Part shown: positions 9,193 to 18,719 of the stretch, in pieces
How the letters are laid out: each line of letters begins with the position of its first letter
Numbering within the stretch: the first letter of the stretch is position 1
From: Paenibacillus camelliae
GTDB taxonomy: Bacteria; Bacillota; Bacilli; Paenibacillales; Paenibacillaceae
Direction of reading: 5' to 3'
DNA length: 64,000 nucleotides
NCBI RefSeq assembly: GCF_023715345.1
Contig: NZ_JAMBNY010000015.1
Location: forward strand, 1-64,000
Made by a program: the position numbers and the translations under genes
The notes under the pieces: model-generated
Databases searched by the model: none
The model's input: only the letters and a program-made list of their open reading frames with translations
Told to the model about the DNA's origin: nothing

Positions 9193-12100
9193 ATGAGACC
9201 ATTAGAGCTAACACTGACAGCTTTTGGACCCTATCGTGAGCGAGAAGTTATTGATTTTCGCGATTTAGGGGATCATCGACTATTCGTCATCTCTGGAAAT
9301 ACTGGAGCTGGTAAAACGACGATATTTGATGCAATATCCTTTGCACTGTATGGCGCTGCTAGCGGTGAGGATCGAGCGGAAACTCGTATGCTGCGGAGTC
9401 ATTTTGCTGATGAAGCGACGCATACATCTGTCGAGTTGACATTTGCAGTTCGTGACAAAACCTATCGCATTTTTAGACAGATGAAGCATAGAAAAGGTAA
9501 CAATAAAAGTGAAACCGGTGAAAAAATCGAGCTGTTTGAGCTAACGGATCAAGGGGAAGTCCCGGCAGTTGATCGCTTCGTTATTCGAGATGTTGATCAA
9601 CGCATTACAGAAATAATTGGTTTAACGAAGGATCAGTTTATCCAAATTGTGATGCTCCCACAGGGGGAATTCCGAAAACTCCTCACCTCGAGCACAGATA
9701 ATAAAGAAGAAATATTGCGTAAAATTTTTCGCACAGAGAAATTCGAGCGGCTGGAGCAGCTCGTCGGTCAGCAAACGAAGCAGCTGCAGGAGCAGCTTCG
9801 TGATCAGCAGCATGCTCAGCGTTCGCTGCTGCAGTCAATTGCCGAGCAGCTGCCGCTAAGAGAAGGTAGTCAGCTGGAGGAAGTGTACAAGCAGGAGCAG
9901 CAAAACAGCTATCAAGTATTGATGGCCTTACAAGAAGAAAAGGCTGCATATGAGCAGCTCCAGCAAGAGATCGATCAAAAAAAGATAGAACAAGCAGAAA
10001 GGCTGTCTTCAGCTCGCAAAGCACTACAAGAAGCACAGCAGCACAACGGTAAGCTTACGCAGCTGCATTCAAAGCAAGCTGAGCATGGCTTACTTCAGGA
10101 GCGGGCAGCTGAGATTGAGGCGATGAAGAAAAAGCTTGCTGAAGGTGAAAAGGCAAGATTCGTCGAGCCCTTTGAGAGCCGCTGGCTGCGTGCCCAGCAG
10201 CAGGCTGATGAAGGTACCGAGCGATTACGACAATTATTAGAGCGTAAGCTCCAGCTGAATGCCGAGCTGCAAGAGGCTCAGCAGGAATGGGAGGCACAGC
10301 AGCAGCTTGAACCTAAGCGTACGGCGCAGCAGCTAGAACTGCATGAATTAGAAGGCTTGGCTCCGCTAGTTAAGCAGCTTAAGCAGCTTGCTGAGCAGGA
10401 GATCGAGACAAAGCAGCGTGTAGAGCACGTAAAACGAGAGCAAGCGGAGCAAGCGCTGAAGCTTCAGCAGGCGAAAGCACGAAAGCTTGAGCTGACAGAG
10501 CTGCTTGAGGCTCGTGAGCAGGACGCTGTGCGATATGCCGAGCTGCAAGCACAGCTGAAGAGTATTCAAAAGCAAGGAACAGAAATCAGCACTATTGTCA
10601 TGGAAACTGCGGCACTGCTAGAGCTAGAGCAGCAAATTGGCGAAGCATCAGCTGCCGTTAAGCATGCCTTCACAGCATTGGAAGAGCTAGAGCAGCAATG
10701 GCTGAATGGTCAGGCTAGTCAGCTTGCGATGCATCTGCATGACGGACAACCTTGTCCCGTATGCGGAAGTGAGCAGCATCCGAATAAAGCCAATCAGCTC
10801 GTGCAGCTACCTTCAAAGGAACAGCTAGAGCAGGCTAAGGCTGTCCATATGCAGAAGCTTCAGGTTCAGCAGCGAATCGAAGCGGAATGCAGCGCAAAGC
10901 GTCATATGCTTATAGCTCAGCTGAAGCAGCTTGAGCTACTGGATTCATTAGACTCATTGGAATCATTGGAGTCGCTGGATAAGTCGGAATCCCCTGCAAG
11001 TGAAAGTGAGCTGGAGCCATTCGCACCGTATGATGATTTCAATCTCGTATTCAGTAAGCTGCAAGATGCTCAGAAGAAGCTACGAGAACAATGGAAATCG
11101 GTAAAGGATCAGTCTGCTGAACTACAGTTGACTATGGAACAGACGATGAAGCAAAAGCAGGAGCTTGTGCTGCTAGAGCAGAGCCTGCATAAGCTTGAGC
11201 TAGAACGTGATCGTCTCGTCACTGAGCTGCAGCAGGTCACCATTCAACAAACGACCATCGAAGCGACGATGAAGCAGCTTGCCGAGCGGGTGCCCGAGCA
11301 GCTGCAGGATAATCATAGGCTGCAGCAAAAGCTGGACGAGCTGCGCCAGCAAGTTTCGCTGCTGCAAGCACAGTGGAAGGCAGCGAGTGATCGGTACCAA
11401 GCCGTTGTTACGCAGCATACAACGGTTCTTGCGCAGATTGAGAGCCAGCAGCAGCTCGTTGATCGAGTGCAGAATGAGCTGGAGGAGAGCTTGCAAAGTC
11501 TGCAGACGCAGCTTGAGGAGTCTGGATTTGCGGATCAAGCTCATTACATGAGTGCGAAGCTAACAATGGATCAGCTTAAACAGCTAAGAACTTCAGTAGA
11601 GCAATATGAGCAGCAGCTTTCTCGTCTTAACAATGAGCTAGAGCTGCTACAACAGGAGCTGGCAGGTAAACTCGAATATATGGAGATCGAGTCTCTCCAG
11701 ACGCAATACGAAAGCAGTCAGCAAATTTTTGAGCAGCTATTGGCCGACGAGGCAGAGCATAAGCGCTGCTTTGCAGATTTACAGCGTTTCATCGATCGCA
11801 TTCAAAGCTATAGTGGTCAGCTTCAGGAGCTTGAGGCCCAGCTGAGCCTGCTAAGTGATTTGTTTACGACGATGAAAGGAGATAATCCGTTAAAGCTGTC
11901 GTTTGAACGGTATATTCTTATCGATTATTTAGAGCAAATTCTTGTGATGGCGAATTTACGGCTTAGTAAGCTTTCTAATGGTCAGTTTGAGCTGCGTAGA
12001 AGTGATCGACTGGAAACACACGGAAAGCAAAGTGGCTTAGGGCTGGATGTATATGATGCGTATACAGGGCAAGTTCGTGATGTAAAGACTTTGTCTGGCG

Positions 12101-12387
12101 GTGAGAAGTTCAATGCAGCACTATGCTTAGCCTTAGGCATGACAGACGTCATTCAGTCTCATCAGGGCGGAGTATCGATCGAGATGATGTTTATTGATGA
12201 AGGCTTCGGTTCATTGGATGAGGAGTCTTTGCAGAAGGCGATCCAAACATTAGTTGATCTGCAGCGTGCCGGTCGAATGATCGGTGTTATCTCCCACGTT
12301 CAGGAGCTGAAAAATGCGTTGCCTGCCTGCCTAGAAGTTAATAAAACAGCAGATGGTTACTCAAAGGCAAGCTTTATCATTAAGTAA
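9193..12387 (+). CDS. sbcC: exonuclease SbcCD ATPase subunit SbcC
   Basis: Rad50-like SMC ATPase (1064 aa), partner of SbcD. Walker A GNTGAGKTT at residues 35-43; two long Gln/Glu/Leu-rich coiled-coil arms; zinc hook CPVC at 521-524; a signature LSGGEKFNAAL and Walker B MMFIDEGFGSLDEE at the C-terminus. The arms dimerise through the zinc hook and the ATPase heads hold SbcD. The start ATG 9193 follows the sbcD stop by one base, preceded by AAGGAGAG and GGGGAG. Just past the hook is a low-complexity Asp/Glu-Ser-Leu stretch (from residue 584) made of degenerate 9-base repeats, unusual for this family. Confidence 0.95.
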   Translation: MRPLELTLTAFGPYREREVIDFRDLGDHRLFVISGNTGAGKTTIFDAISFALYGAASGEDRAETRMLRSHFADEATHTSVELTFAVRDKTYRIFRQMKHRKGNNKSETGEKIELFELTDQGEVPAVDRFVIRDVDQRITEIIGLTKDQFIQIVMLPQGEFRKLLTSSTDNKEEILRKIFRTEKFERLEQLVGQQTKQLQEQLRDQQHAQRSLLQSIAEQLPLREGSQLEEVYKQEQQNSYQVLMALQEEKAAYEQLQQEIDQKKIEQAERLSSARKALQEAQQHNGKLTQLHSKQAEHGLLQERAAEIEAMKKKLAEGEKARFVEPFESRWLRAQQQADEGTERLRQLLERKLQLNAELQEAQQEWEAQQQLEPKRTAQQLELHELEGLAPLVKQLKQLAEQEIETKQRVEHVKREQAEQALKLQQAKARKLELTELLEAREQDAVRYAELQAQLKSIQKQGTEISTIVMETAALLELEQQIGEASAAVKHAFTALEELEQQWLNGQASQLAMHLHDGQPCPVCGSEQHPNKANQLVQLPSKEQLEQAKAVHMQKLQVQQRIEAECSAKRHMLIAQLKQLELLDSLDSLESLESLDKSESPASESELEPFAPYDDFNLVFSKLQDAQKKLREQWKSVKDQSAELQLTMEQTMKQKQELVLLEQSLHKLELERDRLVTELQQVTIQQTTIEATMKQLAERVPEQLQDNHRLQQKLDELRQQVSLLQAQWKAASDRYQAVVTQHTTVLAQIESQQQLVDRVQNELEESLQSLQTQLEESGFADQAHYMSAKLTMDQLKQLRTSVEQYEQQLSRLNNELELLQQELAGKLEYMEIESLQTQYESSQQIFEQLLADEAEHKRCFADLQRFIDRIQSYSGQLQELEAQLSLLSDLFTTMKGDNPLKLSFERYILIDYLEQILVMANLRLSKLSNGQFELRRSDRLETHGKQSGLGLDVYDAYTGQVRDVKTLSGGEKFNAALCLALGMTDVIQSHQGGVSIEMMFIDEGFGSLDEESLQKAIQTLVDLQRAGRMIGVISHVQELKNALPACLEVNKTADGYSKASFIIK

Positions 12388-12416
12388 CCTAGCTAAACGG
12401 TTCAAATATATAAAAA

Positions 12417-12460
12417 GACACAGCTCAGTGTCGAGTTAACGACAACGCGAGCTGTGTCAA
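12417..12460. terminator. terminator between sbcC and the convergent membrane-protein gene
   Basis: A perfect 10-bp stem GACACAGCTC / GAGCTGTGTC (12417-12426, 12449-12458). The T-run is best on the minus strand, so it mainly serves the gene at 12471. Confidence 0.75.
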
Positions 12461-12470
12461 TTTGCTTATA

Positions 12471-13100
12471 TTATACTGCAAATGCGCCAATGAACGACAG
12501 CAGCAGTAGAATGATTCCTCCCAAGCATAGAAAGGCATTAAATATCGTGCCAAGAATACCAAAGACTTTTTTGCGCTGCTTAATAAATAGGCTTATAAAA
12601 CCTAATATTAAACCAATAAAAGATAGGACTGCTGTACCCATCATTAGTAGGCCGCCGATTAAAATAGAAACGAAGAAGGGCGGGAACTCAGAGCCATTTA
12701 TAATACCTTCGATATAAGCAGGGTCTTGCAGAAGTAAAATATCCTGCTCATTCATATCGAAGATGCTGGCAAAGATTACGATAAAGCCAATAACGGTTGA
12801 AAGTAAAGCGAGCATGGAAAGGATAAAGCTTGCAATGCCTAGTCCGGAATGCTTAAGCTTACCGCTTGGCTCTTGGGATGACGGATAGCCACCCTGTCCT
12901 TGTTCATTATAAGGATTAGCAGAAGCATAAGACGATTGTCCGGGAGCTGCTTGATATCCAGTCATAAAATCACCGTTCGTTTGTTCAGCGGAAGGAGCTG
13001 ATTTTGGTGTATAGCGCCCTTTAACTTTAAGAGGCTTAGACGGCTTTGGTTCTGAAATAATATCTGGTGTATTTGGTTTTGATGAATGTGAATGTTCCAT
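12471..13100 (-). CDS. hypothetical membrane protein with disordered N-terminus (DUF4190-like)
   Basis: A 209-aa protein of unknown function. Residues 1-85 are Pro/Ser/Gln/Gly-rich and presumably disordered and cytoplasmic. After that come about four hydrophobic segments (near residues 88-110, 140-165, 165-180 and 187-208) with an acidic loop between the first two. The layout resembles DUF4190/DUF4064 membrane proteins, but that is a shape match rather than a firm assignment. AAGGAGT upstream supports the start. It has its own terminator and faces sbcC. Confidence 0.75.
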   Translation of the reverse strand: MEHSHSSKPNTPDIISEPKPSKPLKVKGRYTPKSAPSAEQTNGDFMTGYQAAPGQSSYASANPYNEQGQGGYPSSQEPSGKLKHSGLGIASFILSMLALLSTVIGFIVIFASIFDMNEQDILLLQDPAYIEGIINGSEFPPFFVSILIGGLLMMGTAVLSFIGLILGFISLFIKQRKKVFGILGTIFNAFLCLGGIILLLLSFIGAFAV

Positions 13101-13156
13101 GATTACTCCTTCAATAGATTTTTTCTAATTATACTACAAACAAAGGATGGATGACT

Positions 13157-13537
13157 ATGTTTAGAAAGTACTTTGCAATTGGTGTGCTTGGTGCTGCACT
13201 GGCGATAGCGCTTGGGGCTTTTGGAGCACATGGGCTTAAAGAACTGGTATCGGAACGCATGCTGCAAAATTTCGAGACAGGCGTAAGATATCAAATGTAC
13301 AGCTCACTAGGAATAATGTTAATTGCTTTAGCTTCTACGATCGTGACAGAAGGGAAGAGTCTGTCAATCGGTGCCCTCCTAATTACGATTGGAACCTGCA
13401 TCTTTAGTGGAAGTTTATACATTATGGCATTGACAGGAATAACCATTCTAGGTGCGATTACCCCAATTGGCGGTGTATTAATGATCGGTGGCTGGATCAT
13501 GGTTTGCAGCGGTGTCTTAAAATTTAAAGCAAGATAA
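13157..13537 (+). CDS. DUF423 family small membrane protein, YwdK-like
   Basis: About 126 aa with four predicted transmembrane helices. It carries the DUF423 hallmarks: ALGAFGAHGLK near the N-terminus, the RYQMYSSLGI block and LFSGSLY-like FSGSLYIMALTGI followed by LGAITPIGG. It aligns along its length with B. subtilis YwdK. Function unknown; the protein is in the cell membrane. ATG 13157 is preferred by spacing from the AAAGGATGG ribosome site; ATG 13151 two codons earlier is possible. Confidence 0.88.
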   Translation: MFRKYFAIGVLGAALAIALGAFGAHGLKELVSERMLQNFETGVRYQMYSSLGIMLIALASTIVTEGKSLSIGALLITIGTCIFSGSLYIMALTGITILGAITPIGGVLMIGGWIMVCSGVLKFKAR

Positions 13538-13642
13538 CATTTTTTTCTATGACAAATGACATATTTCGATTATAATTGTGTTTAAGGTGACATTTTTAAT
13601 CGTGGATTAAAATCTTTGGCATGATGAATCGAGGGATTAGAG

Positions 13643-15508
13643 TTGTTCAAGCGAAATCAAATGTATGGTTTTGGGCCTACGATTGTAGCAGGTTTTCTTA
13701 TCGTCTTATCCCTTGCTTGGATGTTAATTGCGTTATTTATCGTACAATCATTTATGTACCGCGTTATTCTAGGCACTGTTGGATTACTTCTAGTTATTAC
13801 TGCTATAGTACTGTTACTACGTTCTAGAAAGATTGCATCTTCAAAAAACATTCATGAATCAATCGTAGATACATTGTTTCAATCTGATGCGGTAGCACTC
13901 GCTCTAATTAACCATGAGGGGAAAATTGTCGAGCTGAATGATACAACTGCCAATATGCTTGGCTATGAAGAGCGTCAAGAGCTCCTCGGCGTGCCTATTA
14001 TGGATATGATAGAGCAATCTAGTCAAGAAGCACTAGCTAGCTCATTAGAGCAAGTTCGTGCCGGAAAAATCGAATCTATAAACATACATGCGCTGCATCG
14101 TTCGTCCTTTCCACTTGAGCTCCACGTCAGCTGTGAGCCAGTCATTAAGGACGGCAGGGTAATCGGATCGTTATTAATCAGTCATGATCTAAGCGATCAT
14201 AAGCGGAATCTAGAAAGAATTCGCTATATGGCCTATTATGACGATATGACAGGGCTACCTAACCGCACCTTGTTTCAAATTCGCTTTGATGAATGGCTTC
14301 TACGAGCGAAGGAAGACCATTTTATGCTTGGTGTTTGTTATATTGATCTTGATAATTTCAAGCTAATTAATGCCTCCTTTGGTCGTGAGTATGCAGATCT
14401 TATGCTGCTCCAGATGGCCGATCGTCTGAATCGATTGCTGTCTGAGCATGATTTTGTTGCAAGAATGGAGGGAGATTCCTTTGCATTGCTGCTTAATCAT
14501 TTAGAGCATATTGACCAGCTATTGGAACGAGCGCAGCATATTTTGGATGCTATTAGCGAGCCATATGATATAAAGGGTGTTCCTGTACATATGAGCGCAA
14601 GTATGGGGATAGCAGTCAATATTGATCCGGATGACGATGGCTATTCCTTATTCAAAAAAGCAGATATGGCACTTGTAAAAGTGAAAGAAACAGCTAGCGA
14701 CCCGATATTAATCTATTCCGAGGAATGGAATAATTCATCCTATGAGCGATTGAAGCTTCAGCATGAAATTCACCGGGCTATTCAAAAGCATGAGTTTGAA
14801 TTATACTATCAGCCTCAATATGATGTGGTGCAGGGTAAAATCGTAGGTGTGGAAGCACTCATTCGGTGGAATCATCCGACAAAAGGGCTGTTATCGCCTC
14901 TCCACTTTATTCCGCTAGCGGAAGAGAGTGGTCTAATTGTCCCGATTGGTGAATGGGTTATACGTGAGGCGTGTCGTCAAAACAAGGAGTGGCTAGATGC
15001 TGGGCTGCCGATAGTACCAGTAGCTGTTAACCTCTCCATTAGGCAATTTGTTAGAAATGATATGTCGCTGCAAATCTCAAAAATACTAGAGGAAAGCGGC
15101 TTGCCTCCTGAATATTTAGATATTGAAATTACAGAATCTATGAGTATAGATATTAATGAGATGAACCGCACATTAGTGGCAATTAGTAATTTAGGGGTTG
15201 GAATTAGTGTGGATGATTTTGGGACAGGCTATAGCTCATTCCATTATCTAAAATCACTTCCAATCAATCGTTTGAAGATAGACCGTTCATTTGTGATGGA
15301 TATCTTAAAAGAAAAAAGTCATGCTGAGATTGTATCAGCGATCATCGCAATGGCCCATAAGCTCAATTTACAGGTTATTGCTGAAGGTGTTGAAACGAAT
15401 GAACAGCTTGAGTTTTTACGATCACTTCAATGTGATGAGATGCAGGGCTATCTAAAAAGTCCTCCCGTTCCAAGTGAACAATTCCAAAAGCTATTATATT
15501 CTGCTTAA
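13643..15508 (+). CDS. membrane PAS-GGDEF-EAL protein, likely c-di-GMP phosphodiesterase
   Basis: A 621-aa protein with two N-terminal membrane helices (about residues 8-30 and 33-55), a PAS domain (about 70-180), a GGDEF domain (about 190-355) and an EAL domain (about 370-615). The GGDEF active-site loop reads EGDSF, so cyclase activity is probably lost. The EAL catalytic set looks complete: EALIRW, NLSIRQF, EITES, DDFGTGYSS, LKIDRSF and AEGVET. The expected role is c-di-GMP hydrolysis tuned by the PAS sensor and the degenerate GGDEF. The start is TTG 13643 with GAGGG 7 bases upstream; a shorter start at ATG 13661 would still keep both helices. Monocistronic, ending in a terminator. Confidence 0.9.
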   Translation: MFKRNQMYGFGPTIVAGFLIVLSLAWMLIALFIVQSFMYRVILGTVGLLLVITAIVLLLRSRKIASSKNIHESIVDTLFQSDAVALALINHEGKIVELNDTTANMLGYEERQELLGVPIMDMIEQSSQEALASSLEQVRAGKIESINIHALHRSSFPLELHVSCEPVIKDGRVIGSLLISHDLSDHKRNLERIRYMAYYDDMTGLPNRTLFQIRFDEWLLRAKEDHFMLGVCYIDLDNFKLINASFGREYADLMLLQMADRLNRLLSEHDFVARMEGDSFALLLNHLEHIDQLLERAQHILDAISEPYDIKGVPVHMSASMGIAVNIDPDDDGYSLFKKADMALVKVKETASDPILIYSEEWNNSSYERLKLQHEIHRAIQKHEFELYYQPQYDVVQGKIVGVEALIRWNHPTKGLLSPLHFIPLAEESGLIVPIGEWVIREACRQNKEWLDAGLPIVPVAVNLSIRQFVRNDMSLQISKILEESGLPPEYLDIEITESMSIDINEMNRTLVAISNLGVGISVDDFGTGYSSFHYLKSLPINRLKIDRSFVMDILKEKSHAEIVSAIIAMAHKLNLQVIAEGVETNEQLEFLRSLQCDEMQGYLKSPPVPSEQFQKLLYSA

Positions 15509-15514
15509 ATTAAA

Positions 15515-15560
15515 AGAGGCTGAGCCGATATTGATACAATCGGTTCAGCCTCTATTTTTT
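15515..15560 (+). terminator. terminator of the PAS-GGDEF-EAL gene
   Basis: A 15-bp stem (15515-15529 with 15539-15553, one G-T pair) followed by TATTTTTT. Confidence 0.88.
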
Positions 15561-15586
15561 AGTAATCTAAGAATAATAGTGTAATT

Positions 15587-16099
15587 CTAAGACTCGATAT
15601 AGTCCTCGATTTCGTTCAGTCTAAATGTATAAACTTGTTTTTCATCAACATGGTACACCGTAATGATCGATTCCTGTTCACTGACGTTAATGACACGACA
15701 AGGAATGCTTGATTTTATCCCCAATCCACGATTAACAATTAGACGTATAAGCTTATTTTTACTCTTAAATTGATGGAATATATCTAAGCTGTGAGAGTAG
15801 GAATCCTCTTTAGAATCTTTTTTCTTGTCAGAATCATTTGTAGCAGTAGATTTTGTGGGGCTGGAAACAGCTTTACCATTTGTATCTTGCTGCTGGATAG
15901 GAATTGTAGCCTTGGAACCCGCATTAGCTATTCTGGCATCTAATTCTTGTCCGAGCTCGATGCCGGATAAGATTTTATAATCAATGAAGTTTGCTGCGTT
16001 TAATTTATTTAGTAACTGAGCTAACGCGGACGCATGATGCTCATCCTCTATCAATAGCTGTACATTGTAAACATACGATGATTTGCTCATCTCATTCAT
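15587..16099 (-). CDS. conserved hypothetical protein, 170 aa
   Basis: Not recognised. The N-terminal 60 residues look like a small alpha/beta fold (YNVQLLIEDEHHASALAQLL). A Lys/Ser/Asp-rich linker covers residues 80-105. The C-terminal 60 residues (LIRLIVNRGLGIKSS then RVINVSEQESIITVYHV) resemble a small beta-barrel that could bind nucleic acid or sit in a complex, but no named domain fits. No signal peptide or membrane segment. GGGGGAA upstream fits either the first ATG or the in-frame ATG three codons later. It stands alone between two plus-strand genes. Confidence 0.7.
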   Translation of the reverse strand: MNEMSKSSYVYNVQLLIEDEHHASALAQLLNKLNAANFIDYKILSGIELGQELDARIANAGSKATIPIQQQDTNGKAVSSPTKSTATNDSDKKKDSKEDSYSHSLDIFHQFKSKNKLIRLIVNRGLGIKSSIPCRVINVSEQESIITVYHVDEKQVYTFRLNEIEDYIES

Positions 16100-16298
16100 T
16101 TCCCCCGCGTATTAAGATATTCCTACTATACCATGAAAAAATCTATTTCTAAAGCCCCAATGCAAAGCATGAAATTATTTAAATAATAGTATAAAATGCT
16201 CATTTTTGTAAAATTCTTGGTCATTTCATATGTTTTAACGTTATAATCAGAACCGTGTGAATTCGAGATGCGAAAGCAAACCATAAGGAGGAATCATA

Positions 16299-17017
16299 AT
16301 GAAGAAAAAATTGGTGAAGACAGGTATTATTGCGACCATGCTGCTTGTGGCATCAGGTGCAACGTATGCAGCGTCAAACTTTGAGAAGATTCAAGCGAAT
16401 TTGAATCACGCGATTACTTTTAAATTAAAGGGTAGTTCATGGACTCCAGTCGATTCAAAAGGAAAAAAACTTGCGCCTATTACATATAACAACACAACAT
16501 ACTTACCATTAAGATCTGTTGCTGAGCAACGGGTATGGAGGTTGTGTGGAACCAAGAGAAGCAGCTCGTTGAATTGAAGGAAAAGGTAGTTAGAGAAGTT
16601 CAAGAGAAGTTCTCTGAGAAAAATGTAAAGATGACTGCAGGCTACACCGCTGGAATTACGAGAGATGAAGAAGTTCTGCTTGTTGGCGGCGTTCAGTATG
16701 ATGCGGCTTATATTGTAAAAGGCGTGAATAGTGCAGGCTATTCGGTTACGCTAGAGTTTCCTAAAGGCGTAAAAGAATTAAAGCTAACGCTCGGCTATAA
16801 GGATACGAAAAAAGATGGCGGTGCTGAATATTCCATACGAACTACCGATAAACAGACCTACGCAATTGGTGATATCGCAAATGATTCTACGAAATCAGAT
16901 ATAACCGTTGTCGCTAATGGTGAAACGAAGTTTACGTTTAATTTTAAAGCCGAAGCTGGCTCAGATGGCACAGGCTACATCTTATGGGATGATAGCTACA
17001 TTATCTATGAGAAGTAA
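16299..17017 (+). pseudogene. frameshifted secreted copper-amine-oxidase-N-like protein
   Basis: Two overlapping reading frames encode one protein. The first (16299 on) begins with a clear signal peptide ending TYAAS and continues into a stalk/copper-amine-oxidase N-like repeat (ITYNNTTYLPLRSVAEQ), then runs off-frame. The second frame resumes the same domain with GMEVVWNQEKQLVEL and continues to TAA at 17017. The break lies at about 16528-16533: restoring one base would give RSVAEQ-x-GMEVVW, as usual in this family. So a single-base deletion separates the halves, either a real mutation or a sequencing error. The intact product would be about 240 aa and exported. Ribosome site AAGGAGG 7 bases before ATG. 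No slippery heptamer is present at the junction. Confidence 0.85.
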
Positions 17018-17060
17018 ACTCTAACCATACTGCTGTCATATCAAAAATAAGTAAACAAGA

Positions 17061-17094
17061 AAGGGTGTCATTCGAAAGAATGGCATCCTTTTGC
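17061..17094 (+). terminator. terminator after the frameshifted secreted-protein gene
   Basis: AAGGGTGTCATTC / GAATGGCATCCTT (wobble pairs) around loop GAAA, followed by TTTTG. Confidence 0.7.
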
Positions 17095-17204
17095 GCTTAT
17101 AAAAAGCTATTTCTATAACTGACATTGTGATCACTGGTACACAATCACTCTGTTTATGCATATCGTGTATAAGTATATAACATTCGATATGAGGTGAACA
17201 GCAG

Positions 17205-17510
17205 ATGATTAAAATGATACCGTTCTCTTTACCAAGTGGTGCCACAGTTATTGGAACAGAGGTGAAGCTGCCTAAAACATCACTATTATCGATATCGTCG
17301 GATAAAGGGTATATTATGTGCGGAGCGCTTGATGTAGCTCTGCTGAATAGTAAGCTTAAGGATCGCAAGATTATTGCAGGCAGAGCAGTGGGGGTAAGAA
17401 CGCTGGATGAGCTTATGCATGCACCGCTAGAGTCGGTAACAGAAGAAGCTGAGCGACTAGGCATTCATGTAGGTATGAAAGGGATAGACGCTTTAGAGCG
17501 AATGATTTAG
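17205..17510 (+). CDS. yunC: DUF1805 protein YunC
   Basis: A 101-aa cytoplasmic protein, the same length as B. subtilis YunC, sharing the block DKGYIMCGALDVALLN and GRAVGVRTLDEL. The biochemical function of DUF1805 is unknown. The ribosome site GAGGTGA is about 9 bases upstream of ATG. In B. subtilis yunC lies beside yunD; here the YunD homologue is about 18 kb away (35725-37170). Confidence 0.92.
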   Translation: MIKMIPFSLPSGATVIGTEVKLPKTSLLSISSDKGYIMCGALDVALLNSKLKDRKIIAGRAVGVRTLDELMHAPLESVTEEAERLGIHVGMKGIDALERMI

Positions 17511-17584
17511 TGAGAGCGGAGTGGTTATTACGCATAACTATCAGAAGATAGCTTGATACAGTAACGTCCGCGGTGGTTCAAGCA

Positions 17585-17620
17585 TGAAAAAGATGCCAAG
17601 CTCATATGAGCTTGGCATCT
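17585..17620 (-). terminator. terminator of the mtnK-mtnA operon
   Basis: A perfect 13-bp stem AGATGCCAAGCTC / GAGCTTGGCATCT (17591-17603, 17608-17620) with loop ATAT. On the minus strand it is followed by TTTTTCAT. Confidence 0.88.
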
Positions 17621-17637
17621 CCGCATATCATATGGTG

Positions 17638-18693
17638 TTATTGCTCGAACAGCTTACGTAGGTTTTCTTCGTAAGGAGCTGTAACAATGCCTTTTTCCGT
17701 AATAATCCCTGCAACATATTCATTAGGCGTAATATCGAAGGCAGGGTTGAATACTTTAACGCCTTGCGGCGCAGTACGCTTGCCAAAGCCTTCAGTAATT
17801 TCCTCATCTGGACGCTCTTCAATCGGAATTTCCGCACCTGTAGGCGTGTTAAGGTCAATCGTAGAAAGCGGGCATGCAACATAGAATGGAATACCATGAG
17901 CTTTTGCAAGCACAGCAACGCTGTATGTTCCAATCTTATTAGCTACGTCACCATTTGCCGCTACGCGATCGGTCCCAACAATGACTGCATCAACCCAACC
18001 TTTAGACATGACCATACCAGCCATATTGTCACAGATAAGCGTAACATCGATGCCTGCTTGATGAAGCTCGAACGCTGTTAGGCGTGCACCTTGTAGAACT
18101 GGACGTGTCTCATCTGCGAATACACGAAGCTTCATGCCGCGCTCTTTCGCTAGATAGAATGGTGCTAGTGCGGTTCCGTATTTTGCCGTCGCTAGTCCAC
18201 CTGCATTACAGTGTGTTAGAACACCCATATCTTCCTTGAACAAGGAAAGTGCATATTCACCAATTGCACGGTTGGTCTCTTCATCCTGCTGTTGAATAGC
18301 AATCGCTTCGGCCTCAAGTGCTTTTTTGCTGTCCTCTAGTGAGAAGCCTTGCACCACAATTTGCTCAGCAGCAGCTTTCATGCGATCTAGTGCCCAGAAC
18401 AGGTTTACAGCCGTTGGACGAGAAGTTGCAAGATATTCTGCAGACTCGACAACAAGCTGTTTCCACTGCTCTAAGCTTTCAGCTGCTTGGCTCGCCACGA
18501 CAACGCCGTAAGCGGCAGCGATCCCAATAGCGGGTGCTCCTCGAACTTTAAGATGACGTATCGCTTCCCATACATCCTCTTTCGTTACTAGCGGTAAATA
18601 TACAATTTCTTCAGGAAGCAAACGTTGGTCGAGCAGGTCAATTTGTCCATAGCTCCACTTAACGGATTCCAAGCCTACATAGGTTTCATTCAT
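17638..18693 (-). CDS. mtnA: methylthioribose-1-phosphate isomerase MtnA
   Basis: Converts 5-methylthioribose-1-phosphate to 5-methylthioribulose-1-phosphate in methionine salvage. The 351-aa protein has the eIF2B-alpha-like fold with [13 protein letters not shown], the catalytic cysteine in [11 protein letters not shown] and the catalytic aspartate in [18 protein letters not shown]. It is second in an operon after mtnK (26-base gap with its own ribosome site). Family length is 340-360 aa, so it is complete. Confidence 0.96.
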   Translation of the reverse strand: MNETYVGLESVKWSYGQIDLLDQRLLPEEIVYLPLVTKEDVWEAIRHLKVRGAPAIGIAAAYGVVVASQAAESLEQWKQLVVESAEYLATSRPTAVNLFWALDRMKAAAEQIVVQGFSLEDSKKALEAEAIAIQQQDEETNRAIGEYALSLFKEDMGVLTHCNAGGLATAKYGTALAPFYLAKERGMKLRVFADETRPVLQGARLTAFELHQAGIDVTLICDNMAGMVMSKGWVDAVIVGTDRVAANGDVANKIGTYSVAVLAKAHGIPFYVACPLSTIDLNTPTGAEIPIEERPDEEITEGFGKRTAPQGVKVFNPAFDITPNEYVAGIITEKGIVTAPYEENLRKLFEQ

Positions 18694-18719
18694 TTATCTA
18701 ATTCCTTTCTCCTTGAGAT

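Noticed and set aside
9280..11551. Several open frames on both strands inside sbcC
   Set aside because: They are shadows of the Gln/Leu/Glu-rich coiled coil (CAGCTG-type repeats); no ribosome sites or domain matches.
16455..16475. A-run AAAAAAA as a programmed -1 frameshift site
   Set aside because: The conserved YNNTTYLPLRSVAE block downstream is still in the original frame, so the frame change happens about 70 bases later, where no slippery heptamer exists.
16535..17017. 160-codon frame as a separate gene
   Set aside because: It continues the domain begun in the upstream frame and lacks its own signal peptide; best read as the second half of one frameshifted gene.
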